From Ilumatobacteraceae bacterium (GTDB taxonomy: Bacteria > Actinomycetota > Acidimicrobiia > Acidimicrobiales > Ilumatobacteraceae), in contig JAKMEY010000039.1 in assembly GCA_022425725.1 (NCBI GenBank), forward strand, positions 1-64,000: a stretch of 64,000 bases of DNA. The letters run 5' to 3'. How positions within the stretch are numbered: position 1 is the stretch's first letter; each line of letters begins with the position of its first letter. The notes beneath the pieces are model-generated. The model was not told where the DNA came from, made no database searches, and was given only the letters and a program-made list of their open reading frames with translations. The position numbers were made by a program, and so were the translations under genes. Below, one piece after another: positions 35,629-44,182 of the stretch.

Positions 35629-37908
35629 ATGGCAGGCAGCATTCTTGGAGAACAGGTTCTCCGCAAAGAGGACCCAAAGTTCTTAACCACCGGCGGTGAA
35701 TATCTCGCCGATATCTCTGAGCCGTTGCTTGAGGGGGCGGCCCACGTGGTCTTCGCTCGATCACCAATGGCACATGGCACGATCGAATCGATCGATATCT
35801 CTGAGGCCGAAACAATGCCAGGAGTCATCGGTATTTACACCGCCGGCTCACTCGGGCTCGAGCCCACAAAATCGAACTTCAACCCAGGTGTTGCACGGAC
35901 GCTTCTTGCAAGCGACAAAGTGCGCTGGGTGGGTGAACCAATTGTTGCGGTCGTTGCCGAAACCTACGCGCAGGCAACCGATGCCGCTCAAATGGTCTTC
36001 GTCGATATCGATCCACTTCCCGCACTCATCGACATGAAGGAAGCCCTCACCTCGTCGACCCACGTCTATGACGGTGCTGGCTCAAACGCCGTATTCGACT
36101 CTGCTGCGTTCGGCGGACAGCCCACCACTGGCGACGCCTTCTTCGAGGGCTGCGAGGTCGTGGTGTCAACTGAAGCTCTCAACCAGCGGGTTGCCCCATG
36201 CCCGCTCGAACCGCGCGCTGCTGCTGCAACATGGCATGAGGGTCGCCTCTTTGAGTGGCTTTCGACCCAGCATGCTCAAGGTGCTGTCGGGCCCATCGCT
36301 GGTGCAAACGGTATTGAGGCCTCTCAAGTCCGGGTCATTACCCCAGACGTTGGCGGCGGTTTCGGTGCAAAGATTGGTTGCTTCTCAGAAGAACTCCTGC
36401 TCGGACTTCTCTCAAAAGAAAGCGGGCGGCCAATCAAGTTTGCGGAGACCCGCAGCGAGTCGATGATGAACCTCGGTCACGGCCGAGCACAGCATCAGGT
36501 GATCAAAGTCGGTGGATCTCGTGACGGCAAGATCACCCATTTCCAGCTTGAAATGATTCAAGACTCTGGCGCATTCTGCGAAGTTGGAACCATCCTCGGT
36601 GCGCTCTTCACCCGCCGCATGGCTGCTGGCGTGTACGCCTTCGACAATGTTGAAGCGCACTGCGCGTCAGTCGTTACGAACACGACACCTGTTGTTGCAT
36701 ACCGTGGAGCTGGGCGGCCTGAAGCCACCGCAGCCACCGAGCGAGCGATGGATCTCTTCGCCGCCGAAATCGGAATGGACCCCGCAGAGGTTCGCCGCAA
36801 GAACCTCATCGCACCATTCAATGAGCCACACACCACCGCGATCGGTGAGGCTTATGACGTCGGCGACTTTGTCGGCAGTCTCGACCGTGCCCTGGAGCAC
36901 GCCGGTTACGAAGATCTTCGGGCGGAGCAGGCACAACGTCGTGCCGACGGCTCATCGAAACTTCTTGGCATTGGTGTCTGCACCTACGTTGAAATCACCG
37001 GTGGTGCTGGCGCCCCCGAAGAGGACGCGAAGATCATCATTCATCCAGACGGCACCGGCACGATTTACACCGGCACCTCACCTCACGGCCAGGGTCACGA
37101 CACCGCCTGGTCGATGATTGCAAGTGCCCAGACCGGTATCGACATCGACAAGTTCACGCTTGTCTGGGGTGACACCGATCTCACCCCTGTTGGTGGCGGC
37201 ACAATGGGCTCACGCTCATTGCAGCAAGGCGGGCTCGCTGTCAACCAGGCGGCTGAAGGAATCGTCGAGCAGGGTCGAGAGATTGCAGCTCGCCTTCTTG
37301 AGGCCGACGCTGCCGACGTGGTGCTCAACACTGAGACGGGGGAATTCCATGTCGCCGGTACGCCTGCAGTCGCGAGTTCGTGGGCTGACATTGCAGCCTC
37401 GGCTGGTGAAGCGGGACTCATCGAGCAGACAACGTTCCATGCGCCGGGCGCCACTTACCCATTTGGTGCGCACGTCGCCGTTGTCGAAGTTGATCGTGAC
37501 ACTGGCCTGGTGAAGCATCTTCGCCACATCGCCTGCGATGACGCCGGCACCATGGTGAACCCGATGTTGCTCGCTGGTCAGGTTCATGGTGGAGTTGCCC
37601 AGGGCACCGCTCAAGCGTTGTACGAAGAAGTTCGTTACGACGAAGACGGCAACCCGATCACCTCCAACCTTGCTGATTACACGATGATCTCGGCTGATCT
37701 CATGCCAACGATCGAGCGCATCCCGATGGAAACACCAACCTTCGTGAATCCGCTTGGTGCGAAGGGCATCGGCGAGTCGGGCACCATTGGTTCAACACCT
37801 GCGGTTCACTCGGCAGTGATCGATGCTCTTTCACACCTCGGCGTGCGTCACATCGACATGCCGTGCACGCCAGAAAAGGTGTGGCAAGCGATGAACGCTG
37901 CTTCCTGA
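35629..37908 (+). CDS. form II CoxL-like molybdenum hydroxylase large subunit
   Basis: Molybdopterin-cytosine-dinucleotide-binding large subunit of the xanthine oxidase/CO dehydrogenase family, 759 aa. Ligand blocks seen: GGGFGAKIG, and AYRGAGR (Ala357-Arg363), the form II signature; form I CO dehydrogenases have AYxCSFR. The catalytic base glutamate lies in KGIGESG (about residue 716). The N-terminal domain begins ILGEQVLRKEDPKFLTTGGEYLAD. The start is ATG at 35629 with AAGGGAG 5 bases upstream. Form II enzymes are poorly defined, so the substrate could be CO, a purine or another heterocycle. The small and medium subunits lie 5 kb downstream. Confidence 0.9.
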   Translation: MAGSILGEQVLRKEDPKFLTTGGEYLADISEPLLEGAAHVVFARSPMAHGTIESIDISEAETMPGVIGIYTAGSLGLEPTKSNFNPGVARTLLASDKVRWVGEPIVAVVAETYAQATDAAQMVFVDIDPLPALIDMKEALTSSTHVYDGAGSNAVFDSAAFGGQPTTGDAFFEGCEVVVSTEALNQRVAPCPLEPRAAAATWHEGRLFEWLSTQHAQGAVGPIAGANGIEASQVRVITPDVGGGFGAKIGCFSEELLLGLLSKESGRPIKFAETRSESMMNLGHGRAQHQVIKVGGSRDGKITHFQLEMIQDSGAFCEVGTILGALFTRRMAAGVYAFDNVEAHCASVVTNTTPVVAYRGAGRPEATAATERAMDLFAAEIGMDPAEVRRKNLIAPFNEPHTTAIGEAYDVGDFVGSLDRALEHAGYEDLRAEQAQRRADGSSKLLGIGVCTYVEITGGAGAPEEDAKIIIHPDGTGTIYTGTSPHGQGHDTAWSMIASAQTGIDIDKFTLVWGDTDLTPVGGGTMGSRSLQQGGLAVNQAAEGIVEQGREIAARLLEADAADVVLNTETGEFHVAGTPAVASSWADIAASAGEAGLIEQTTFHAPGATYPFGAHVAVVEVDRDTGLVKHLRHIACDDAGTMVNPMLLAGQVHGGVAQGTAQALYEEVRYDEDGNPITSNLADYTMISADLMPTIERIPMETPTFVNPLGAKGIGESGTIGSTPAVHSAVIDALSHLGVRHIDMPCTPEKVWQAMNAAS

Positions 37909-37933
37909 TCAGCGTCACATACATCCGGTACTC

Positions 37934-37979
37934 GATGCCGGCCGAATTCTCATCTATCAGTGGGGGTTTGGCCGGCATC
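37934..37979 (+). terminator. possible stem-loop after coxL
   Basis: Perfect 10-base arms GATGCCGGCC (37934-37943) and GGCCGGCATC (37970-37979) enclose a 26-base loop, 25 bases after the coxL stop. It may lower read-through into the ABC genes or protect the coxL mRNA. No T-run follows. The remaining 70 bases before the ABC gene show nothing clear. Confidence 0.4.
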
Positions 37980-38049
37980 AGTCGTTGTGCACCTCGTTCC
38001 TCAGACCGCACCCATCACAACGCTCAATGACGACGTAGCCTGAATCCCC

Positions 38050-39009
38050 GTGACCTCCACGCAGTCCCCCATCATCGCCTCCGACCTCGTGCGTATCTTC
38101 GGAAGTGGCGAAGACGAAGTCCGCGCCGTTGACGGTGTCAACCTTGAAGTCACCGCTGGTGAAGTGTTCGGTTTCCTTGGCCCGAACGGCGCCGGCAAAA
38201 GCACCACCGTCCGCATCCTCACCACTTTGCTCAAGCCAAGCGCAGGCTCTGCTTCGGTTGCGGGCTATGACATCGAGGTCGAGGCCGATGCAGTTCGCCG
38301 CAGCATCGGCGTTGCCCTGCAGGATGCTGCCATCGACCCGTTGATGACGGGCACCGAACTTCTTCGCCTTCAAGCGGTGCTCTACGGCATTCCGCGCAAC
38401 GCACAGCACGAGCGTGCCGGCGAACTCCTCGAACGCGTCGGGTTATCAGCCGCTGGTGACCGTCGCGTGGGGACATATTCAGGTGGCATGCGACGCCGCC
38501 TCGATCTTGCGCTCGCACTCATCCATGAACCCAGCGTGCTCTTTCTCGACGAACCTACGACCGGTCTCGACCCGATGAGCCGAATGTCGCTGTGGGAAGA
38601 AATCCGTCGCCTGAACAACGACGGCACCACTGTGCTGCTCACGACGCAATATTTGGAAGAAGCTGACCAACTCGCTGATCGTGTTGCCATTATCGATAAC
38701 GGAAAGATTGTCCGAGAAGGCCAACCAGAGGCACTCAAGACCGACGTTGGTGCACCAACTTTGCTCATCTCGGTGGCCGATGACCATGTTGAACCTGCAC
38801 GAGAAGTACTCGCTCAATTCGGCGAAGCACGGCCGACCGCTGAAGGCACCCTTGGCGTCGGCCTCACCCAGGGAGCGGGCGATGTCTCGAACGTCGTCAG
38901 AGCGCTCGATGCCCAAGGAATCGTCGTTGAGCACCTCGAACTTCGGGCACCGAGCCTCGATGACGTATTCGCTGAGGCAACCGGCCATCGCCTTGAAGGC
39001 GCGTCATGA
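38050..39009 (+). CDS. ABC transporter ATP-binding protein (DrrA/CcmA-like exporter)
   Basis: A 319-residue ATPase of the drug/antibiotic exporter type. Walker A GPNGAGKST is followed by YSGGMRRRLDLALAL (signature) and VLFLDEPTTGLDP (Walker B), and the C-terminal 90 residues form the domain seen in DrrA-type ATPases. GTG start at 38050. Its stop overlaps the first permease (ATGA). It likely energises an efflux pump; the load is unknown. Confidence 0.9.
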   Translation: MTSTQSPIIASDLVRIFGSGEDEVRAVDGVNLEVTAGEVFGFLGPNGAGKSTTVRILTTLLKPSAGSASVAGYDIEVEADAVRRSIGVALQDAAIDPLMTGTELLRLQAVLYGIPRNAQHERAGELLERVGLSAAGDRRVGTYSGGMRRRLDLALALIHEPSVLFLDEPTTGLDPMSRMSLWEEIRRLNNDGTTVLLTTQYLEEADQLADRVAIIDNGKIVREGQPEALKTDVGAPTLLISVADDHVEPAREVLAQFGEARPTAEGTLGVGLTQGAGDVSNVVRALDAQGIVVEHLELRAPSLDDVFAEATGHRLEGAS

Positions 39010-39794
39010 GCACGATGGCGCTTCGCCGCCGTGACCAAATTGGCGCACTCTCGTCCCGCTCAGTTCTGTCACTCGTGCGCCAACCGAGCCTTGTCGTACC
39101 GTCGCTCGTCTTTCCACTGTTCTTCGTGGCCCTTGGAACTGCATCGTTCGCCCGGGCGATCAACATTCCTGGTTTCCCGAAGGTTGACTCGTATCTCGAC
39201 TTCGCACTCGCCGGGTCTGTGGTGCAAGGAGTCTTATTCGGCTCGGTGACGAGTGCTACTGCCCTGGCGACAGATATTGAGACCGGATTCTTCGACCGTC
39301 TACTCGTCGCACCAAGTAGCCGAACTGCGATTCTCGTCGGGCGGCTTGCCGGAGCAATGGTCTACGGCCTTGCGCAAACGTTGTTCTTCACCGTCGTGCT
39401 CTTTCCGTTTGGTCTCAGCATCCAGTCAGGGTTTCTCGGGCTCATCGCAATGATGATTGGTGGGCTCTTCACCGCTCTTGCCGTTGGGGCGTTGATGTCA
39501 GCGATGGCAATCAAAACCGGCTCCAGCGAGGCAGTTCAAGGCTCATTCCCGCTGATCTTCATTTTGCTGTTCTTTTCTTCAGCGTTTTTCCCACGGCAAA
39601 CGATGGACGGCGTCTACCGACGCATCGCCGACCTCAATCCTCTGTCATACCTCGTCGAAGGTTTCCGCTCACTCACCATCGACCAGCTGACGCTGACCGC
39701 TGTTCTTCAAACAATTCTCATTCCTGCGGCGATCTCGGTGGTCGGTATCGGTTTCTCTCTTCGCACGCTTCACAACCGTTTGGCCGCATCATGA
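39006..39794 (+). CDS. ABC-2 type exporter permease, first subunit
   Basis: 262 residues with about six hydrophobic segments and the ABC-2 landmark IETGFFDRLLVAPSSRTAILVGRLAG before membrane helix 2. It begins MSTMALRRRDQIGAL and ends in a membrane helix near residue 245. ATG at 39006 overlaps the ATPase stop, and its own stop overlaps the second permease. The two permeases are homologous (both carry D..TGF.DRL..AP.SR) and should form a heterodimer. Confidence 0.87.
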   Translation: MSTMALRRRDQIGALSSRSVLSLVRQPSLVVPSLVFPLFFVALGTASFARAINIPGFPKVDSYLDFALAGSVVQGVLFGSVTSATALATDIETGFFDRLLVAPSSRTAILVGRLAGAMVYGLAQTLFFTVVLFPFGLSIQSGFLGLIAMMIGGLFTALAVGALMSAMAIKTGSSEAVQGSFPLIFILLFFSSAFFPRQTMDGVYRRIADLNPLSYLVEGFRSLTIDQLTLTAVLQTILIPAAISVVGIGFSLRTLHNRLAAS

Positions 39795-40546
39795 GTGCAT
39801 CGCTCGGTATTGCAACACGGAGCCTCCGAAATGTTCGGCGACTTCCATCAGCATTCATTCCGGCTCTCCTCATGCCTGTTTTCCAGGTCGTCGCATTCTC
39901 GGGCACCTACGCAGGCGTCACTCAGATACCTGGTTTCCCAACTGACCGGTCAGTGAACTGGTACCTTCCGATGGCCGTCACGATGGGTGCTTCTTTCGCT
40001 GGGCTTGGCACGGGTTTCTCCATGATTCGTGACCTGCAGACCGGTTTCTACGATCGTCTCCGCATGGCACCCACTAGCAGGCGACAGTTGTTACTCGGTC
40101 CGTACATTGCGGCCTGGGTACGAGCCTGTATCGCTGTCGTGCTCGTCACTATTTTTGGTTTCGCTCTCGGCGCGCGACCAGTTGGCAACGGTCTCGGGAC
40201 CTTCAGCCTGTTCATTGCCGGTATCGGAATGGCAACGATCGGCACCGGGTGGGGGCTCGGTCTTGCCTACCGCTTCCGCGATATGCGCGCCGCCGCAATC
40301 ATGCAGCTCACACTTTTTCTCGGTCTCTTCCTTACCGATGCACAAACCCCGATTCCTCTCATGGATGGGTGGCTTGAATATGTGGCTCGATGGAATCCAC
40401 TTACACAGGTGCTCGATGTCGCCCGTATTGGATTTATCGACGGCATCAGAGGTCGGGATCTCCTCATCGGAATGCTCATCATGATCGCAATCAGCGCTGG
40501 AGCATGGCTGTTTGCCTTCACTGGTCTCGCACGTCTTGACGACTAA
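39791..40546 (+). CDS. ABC-2 type exporter permease, second subunit
   Basis: 251 residues, six hydrophobic segments, with RDLQTGFYDRLRMAPTSRRQLLLGPYI as the matching ABC-2 motif. The N-terminus (MSASLGIATRSLRNVRRLPSAF) is cytosolic and basic. ATG at 39791 overlaps the first permease. Completes the exporter with the ATPase at 38050. Confidence 0.87.
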   Translation: MSASLGIATRSLRNVRRLPSAFIPALLMPVFQVVAFSGTYAGVTQIPGFPTDRSVNWYLPMAVTMGASFAGLGTGFSMIRDLQTGFYDRLRMAPTSRRQLLLGPYIAAWVRACIAVVLVTIFGFALGARPVGNGLGTFSLFIAGIGMATIGTGWGLGLAYRFRDMRAAAIMQLTLFLGLFLTDAQTPIPLMDGWLEYVARWNPLTQVLDVARIGFIDGIRGRDLLIGMLIMIAISAGAWLFAFTGLARLDD

Positions 40547-40587
40547 ATGATGCTGTGAGCCCAAGTGCTCGCAGGTACCGTTGTACC

Positions 40588-41577
40588 GTGTCATCGATTA
40601 TCAAGCGACTCCGCATTGCCCTCGGGCTTGTTGTCTCAGTCGCAGTTGCCGGTGTCATCGGTTACCGGATCACGGGGCTGAGCTGGATGGAGGCCATCTA
40701 TATGACGGTGATTACCGTCACGACCGTTGGCTATCGGGAAGTGGGCGGACAGCCATCGATTGGTGAACAGATTTTCACCATCGTCATTATCACCACCGGC
40801 GTCTCAACCGTGCTGTATACGTTCACATTGGGTGTTCAAACAGTGGTCGAGGGCCAGTTGCGCGAATTTGTGGGAAGGCGAAGAATGAACAAAGCGATTG
40901 AGGGATTCAGAGACCACACGATCGTCTGCGGGCTCGGCCGTGTCGGCCAGACCGTCGTCGATGACTTGGTGTCGCACGGAGAGACCGTTGTCATCGTCGA
41001 CGAAAACCCCGAGCAGGTGAGAGACGTCCACCACCCGGTGGTCGTCGGTGATGCGACTCTTGATTCAACGTTGCGCTCCGCAGGAGTTGAGCACGCACGC
41101 GCCCTTATCGCTGCTCTTGAGGGCGATGCTGAAAATCTTTTCGTCACGCTTTCCGCTCGCACGATCAACCCCGAGTTGTTCATCGTGGCCCGAGCGCGCG
41201 CCGGCGAAAGTGTTGCGAAACTCTCCCACGCTGGGGCCGACCGAGTGGTCAACCCTCAAGATCTCGGTGCAAGCCGCATGGCATCGTTCGTTGTGCAGCC
41301 ACATGTTGCCGAATTCGTTGATGTGGTGATGCACGAACGCTCTCACGAATTTCGAATCCGTGAATACCAGTTAACTCCAAGCTGCTGGCTCGTCGGTCAA
41401 AAGGTTGGTGATACCCGTTTACGTGACCGCACAGAGGCTCTGGTTTTGGCTGTGCGCACCAACGATGGAACATTCATTACCAACCCTGAACCCGGCGTCA
41501 CCCTCGCAGCTGGCGATGTGCTGATCGTTGTTGGCACCGAAGAAGGACTTGCCGGTCTGCAAGAGGCGCTTGCATGA
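40588..41577 (+). CDS. two-helix potassium channel with RCK (TrkA-N/C) domain
   Basis: Two membrane helices flank a pore loop with the selectivity filter TTVGYREVG. After the membrane part the RCK domain begins HTIVCGLGRVGQTVVDDL (GxGxxG Rossmann) and a TrkA-C domain ends near VVGTEEGLAGLQ. The layout equals MthK-type channels gated by a cytosolic ring. GTG at 40588 puts the first helix at the normal distance; a GTG at 40555 would add 11 residues. The filter is followed by R rather than the usual G (TVGYGD). The stop overlaps the HAD gene (ATGA). Confidence 0.85.
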   Translation: MSSIIKRLRIALGLVVSVAVAGVIGYRITGLSWMEAIYMTVITVTTVGYREVGGQPSIGEQIFTIVIITTGVSTVLYTFTLGVQTVVEGQLREFVGRRRMNKAIEGFRDHTIVCGLGRVGQTVVDDLVSHGETVVIVDENPEQVRDVHHPVVVGDATLDSTLRSAGVEHARALIAALEGDAENLFVTLSARTINPELFIVARARAGESVAKLSHAGADRVVNPQDLGASRMASFVVQPHVAEFVDVVMHERSHEFRIREYQLTPSCWLVGQKVGDTRLRDRTEALVLAVRTNDGTFITNPEPGVTLAAGDVLIVVGTEEGLAGLQEALA

Positions 41578-42260
41578 GAAGCGAACGGACCCATGTGCTT
41601 CTCGACCTTGACGGCACTCTAAGTGACTCCGAGCCTGGAATTCTTCGGTCGCTGCAATGGGCCTTTGAGAAAGAGGGTTTCCCAATCCCTACCGAAGCAC
41701 AAGTTCGGTCAGTCATTGGGCCTCCATTTGAAATCGGTCTTCCGCAGATCGGCATCCCTGACAATGACCTCGAACGAGTCATCGATCGCTACCGAGAACG
41801 TTACGCAACGATCGGCGCATTCGAAAACACCCTGTACCCAGGAATTGTCGAGATGCTCGACGCGCTCAGCAGCGATGGTCTCAGTCTCTCCGTCGCAACG
41901 GCAAAGCCCGAGGTGACCGCTCACCCGATACTTGATTACTTCAATATCTCAGATTGGTTTGCAGTAAGAGCAGGGGCGACACTCACCTCAGACCGGCGTG
42001 CGAAAGCCGAGGTCATCGAATACGCACTCAGCGAACTCGGTATCTCAGGTGACCCTGATCTTGGCGACCACGTCATCATGATCGGAGACCGAGACCACGA
42101 CGTGCTCGGCGCAAAGCGCCATGGAATTCCATGTATCGGGGTGACATGGGGGTATGGCGACCCCCCTGAACTCCTCGGCAGTGGAGCCGTTGCTCTTGCA
42201 GATTCTCCTGCCGAGGTTGTTGACCTCGTTCACGAGTCGTACCGTCTCAATCACTGGTGA
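41574..42260 (+). CDS. HAD-superfamily phosphatase (phosphoglycolate-phosphatase-like)
   Basis: 228 residues with HAD motif I LLDLDGTLSDSEPG (Asp11, Asp13), a helical cap, motif II SVATAKPE and motifs III/IV with IMIGDRDHDVLGAKRHGIPCIGVTWGYG. The closest described type is Gph/5'-nucleotidase-like. Substrate not evident. It overlaps the channel gene by 4 bases and the following membrane gene, so all three are co-translated. Confidence 0.85.
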   Translation: MRSERTHVLLDLDGTLSDSEPGILRSLQWAFEKEGFPIPTEAQVRSVIGPPFEIGLPQIGIPDNDLERVIDRYRERYATIGAFENTLYPGIVEMLDALSSDGLSLSVATAKPEVTAHPILDYFNISDWFAVRAGATLTSDRRAKAEVIEYALSELGISGDPDLGDHVIMIGDRDHDVLGAKRHGIPCIGVTWGYGDPPELLGSGAVALADSPAEVVDLVHESYRLNHW

Positions 42261-42664
42261 TGAACTCGACACAGACGCCCCGAACTGCCTCGAATGCAGA
42301 GTCACGAAGCGCAGCAGATGCCGTGATGCGCAGAATCTTGCGCCTTGAGCAAGATGCTCCTCGTGCAACGCCTGATGAGGCACGAAAAGCATTTCAGACG
42401 TCAATTCTCGTCGCCACCGTGCGCTGTCTACTGTTGTACATCGTGTTCCCGTTCGCGCTGCCCGCACTTGGCATTGCAACAGGTGTGGGCCCAGCGATCG
42501 GGCTAGCCATCGGCATTGCTGCGATTGCTGCGATCATCATGAGCGTGCGTCGCTTCTGGCGTGCCGACCATTCGAAACGTTGGCACTACACCATCGTCGG
42601 CGCATTCGTTGTTGCGTTTCTCCTCGTGCTCGTCGTCGGCGACATCATCGATCTCGTCAGCTAG
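42260..42664 (+). CDS. small membrane protein of unknown function
   Basis: About 134 residues: a polar, basic N-terminus (to about 50), then three hydrophobic segments (LLLYIVFPFALPALGIATG, AIGLAIGIAAIAAIIMSV, IVGAFVVAFLLVLVVGDII). The ATG at 42260 shares its first base with the stop of the HAD gene; a GTG one codon earlier is in frame. No family recognised. A 107-base gap then leads to coxS. Confidence 0.68.
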   Translation: MNSTQTPRTASNAESRSAADAVMRRILRLEQDAPRATPDEARKAFQTSILVATVRCLLLYIVFPFALPALGIATGVGPAIGLAIGIAAIAAIIMSVRRFWRADHSKRWHYTIVGAFVVAFLLVLVVGDIIDLVS

Positions 42665-42771
42665 AAGAGCACTCAATCGCTCGCTATCGACACAACCGGC
42701 CCCGATAAGGCATGATGTAGGGAGTCGTATCGACGTCAATCGATCGCAAGTTCATCACCAGAGGGGGATCC

Positions 42772-43230
42772 GTGGAGATCAGCATCACTATCAACGGTCA
42801 AGTCGTCAGCGCCGACGTTGAACCACGCACATTGCTCGTTCAGTTCATTCGTGACAATGGCGGCCTCACCGGCACCAATATTGGTTGCGATACCTCATCA
42901 TGCGGTGCATGTTCGATTCACCTCGACGGTGAGGCCGCGAAGAGCTGCACCGTTCTTGCCGTCCAAGCAGATGGTGGCTCGGTCACAACGATCGAAGGAA
43001 TGGCATCGACGGATGGAACCCTTCACCCAATGCAGCAGGCGTTCATGGATAACCATGGCCTCCAGTGCGGCTACTGCACACCTGGAATGGTGATGGCAGC
43101 GACCAGCCTGCTCGAAGAAAATCCGTCTGCAACAGAAGAGGAAATTCGTATCGGACTCGAAGGAAACCTGTGCCGCTGCACGGGCTACCACAACATCGTG
43201 CAGGCCGTGTTGTCATGCACGAAGTCGTGA
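42772..43230 (+). CDS. 2Fe-2S small subunit of molybdenum hydroxylase (CoxS-like)
   Basis: 152 residues with both [2Fe-2S] sets. The plant-type cluster uses Cys39, Cys44, Cys47 and Cys59 ([16 protein letters not shown]...SC), and the second cluster Cys99, Cys102, Cys134 and Cys136 ([10 protein letters not shown]...NLCRCTGY). It passes electrons from Mo to FAD. The start is GTG at 42772 with AGGGGG 5 bases upstream. Lies before coxM but 4.9 kb after coxL. Confidence 0.94.
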   Translation: MEISITINGQVVSADVEPRTLLVQFIRDNGGLTGTNIGCDTSSCGACSIHLDGEAAKSCTVLAVQADGGSVTTIEGMASTDGTLHPMQQAFMDNHGLQCGYCTPGMVMAATSLLEENPSATEEEIRIGLEGNLCRCTGYHNIVQAVLSCTKS

Positions 43231-43318
43231 CCCGCCTCGATCAACGTTCACACGTAACCAATTAACGAATGTCCTCAAACCCAACGATCGCGATTGCGTC
43301 AGCCCAAGGAGATTTCCA

Positions 43319-44143
43319 GTGATTCCAGCAGCATTTGAATACGTCCGAGCAGGATCAGCAGAAGAGGCGATCAGTCTCATCGCTGAACACGGCGATGAAG
43401 CAAAGTTCTTGGCTGGCGGCCACAGCCTTGTTCCTCTCATGAAGCTCCGTCTTGCGCAGCCAAGCGTGCTCATCGACATCGGTCGAGTATCTGACCTTTC
43501 CTACGTGAGAGACGCGGGCGATCACATCGCCGTCGGCGCCCTCACCCGGCACTGCGATGTTGAGAACTCACCAATCGTGATGGAACATGCCCCGCTTCTT
43601 GCGCATGCCACCTCACATGTCGGTGACCCTCAAGTTCGCCATCGTGGAACCATCGGCGGATCGTTGGCACACGCCGACCCCGCCTCAGATCTTCCCGCAA
43701 CCACCCTTGCCCTCGGCGCCACATATGTTGTGCAGGGCCCAAACGGAACTCGTGAGATCCCCGCTGGCTCGTTCTACGAGGGCTACCTCACATCGGTGCT
43801 CGCTGCTGATGAAATGCTCACCGAAATTCGTGTTCCCAAGATGAATGGTGCGGGCTGGAGTTTCCAGAAATTCAACCGCCGCGCCCAGGACTGGGCAATC
43901 GTTGGCGTTGCAGCTTGGCGCAACGGCTCTGACGCAGGTGTCGCCCTTGTCAACATGGCATCAGTTCCGGTGCTCGCAACCAGCGTGGGTTCAGCAATCG
44001 CCTCCGGTGCCTCGATTGAAGATGCCGCCGAGCAGGCTGCAGTCGAAGCCGACCCACAAGCCGACCTCAACGCATCGGTTGAATATCGTCAGCATCTCGC
44101 TCGAGTACTCACCCGGCGCGCCCTCGAAGAGGCCTCTGCATAG
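43319..44143 (+). CDS. FAD-binding medium subunit of molybdenum hydroxylase (CoxM-like)
   Basis: 274 residues. The FAD loop FLAGGHSLVP (32-37 AGGHSL) and TIGGSLAHADPASD (111-) are the two signature blocks of the family. The C-terminal CO-dehydrogenase flavoprotein domain follows. The start is GTG at 43319 with AGGAG 8 bases upstream. Completes, with the 2Fe-2S and Mo subunits, a three-subunit enzyme. Confidence 0.93.
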   Translation: MIPAAFEYVRAGSAEEAISLIAEHGDEAKFLAGGHSLVPLMKLRLAQPSVLIDIGRVSDLSYVRDAGDHIAVGALTRHCDVENSPIVMEHAPLLAHATSHVGDPQVRHRGTIGGSLAHADPASDLPATTLALGATYVVQGPNGTREIPAGSFYEGYLTSVLAADEMLTEIRVPKMNGAGWSFQKFNRRAQDWAIVGVAAWRNGSDAGVALVNMASVPVLATSVGSAIASGASIEDAAEQAAVEADPQADLNASVEYRQHLARVLTRRALEEASA

Positions 44144-44182
44144 CCGACAACCTGCCATACACTCTCAATCGGAGAGTGACTC

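Noticed and set aside
35629-37908. Form I (true CO) dehydrogenase large subunit.
   Set aside because: The active-site loop is AYRGAGR, not the AYxCSFR of form I enzymes.
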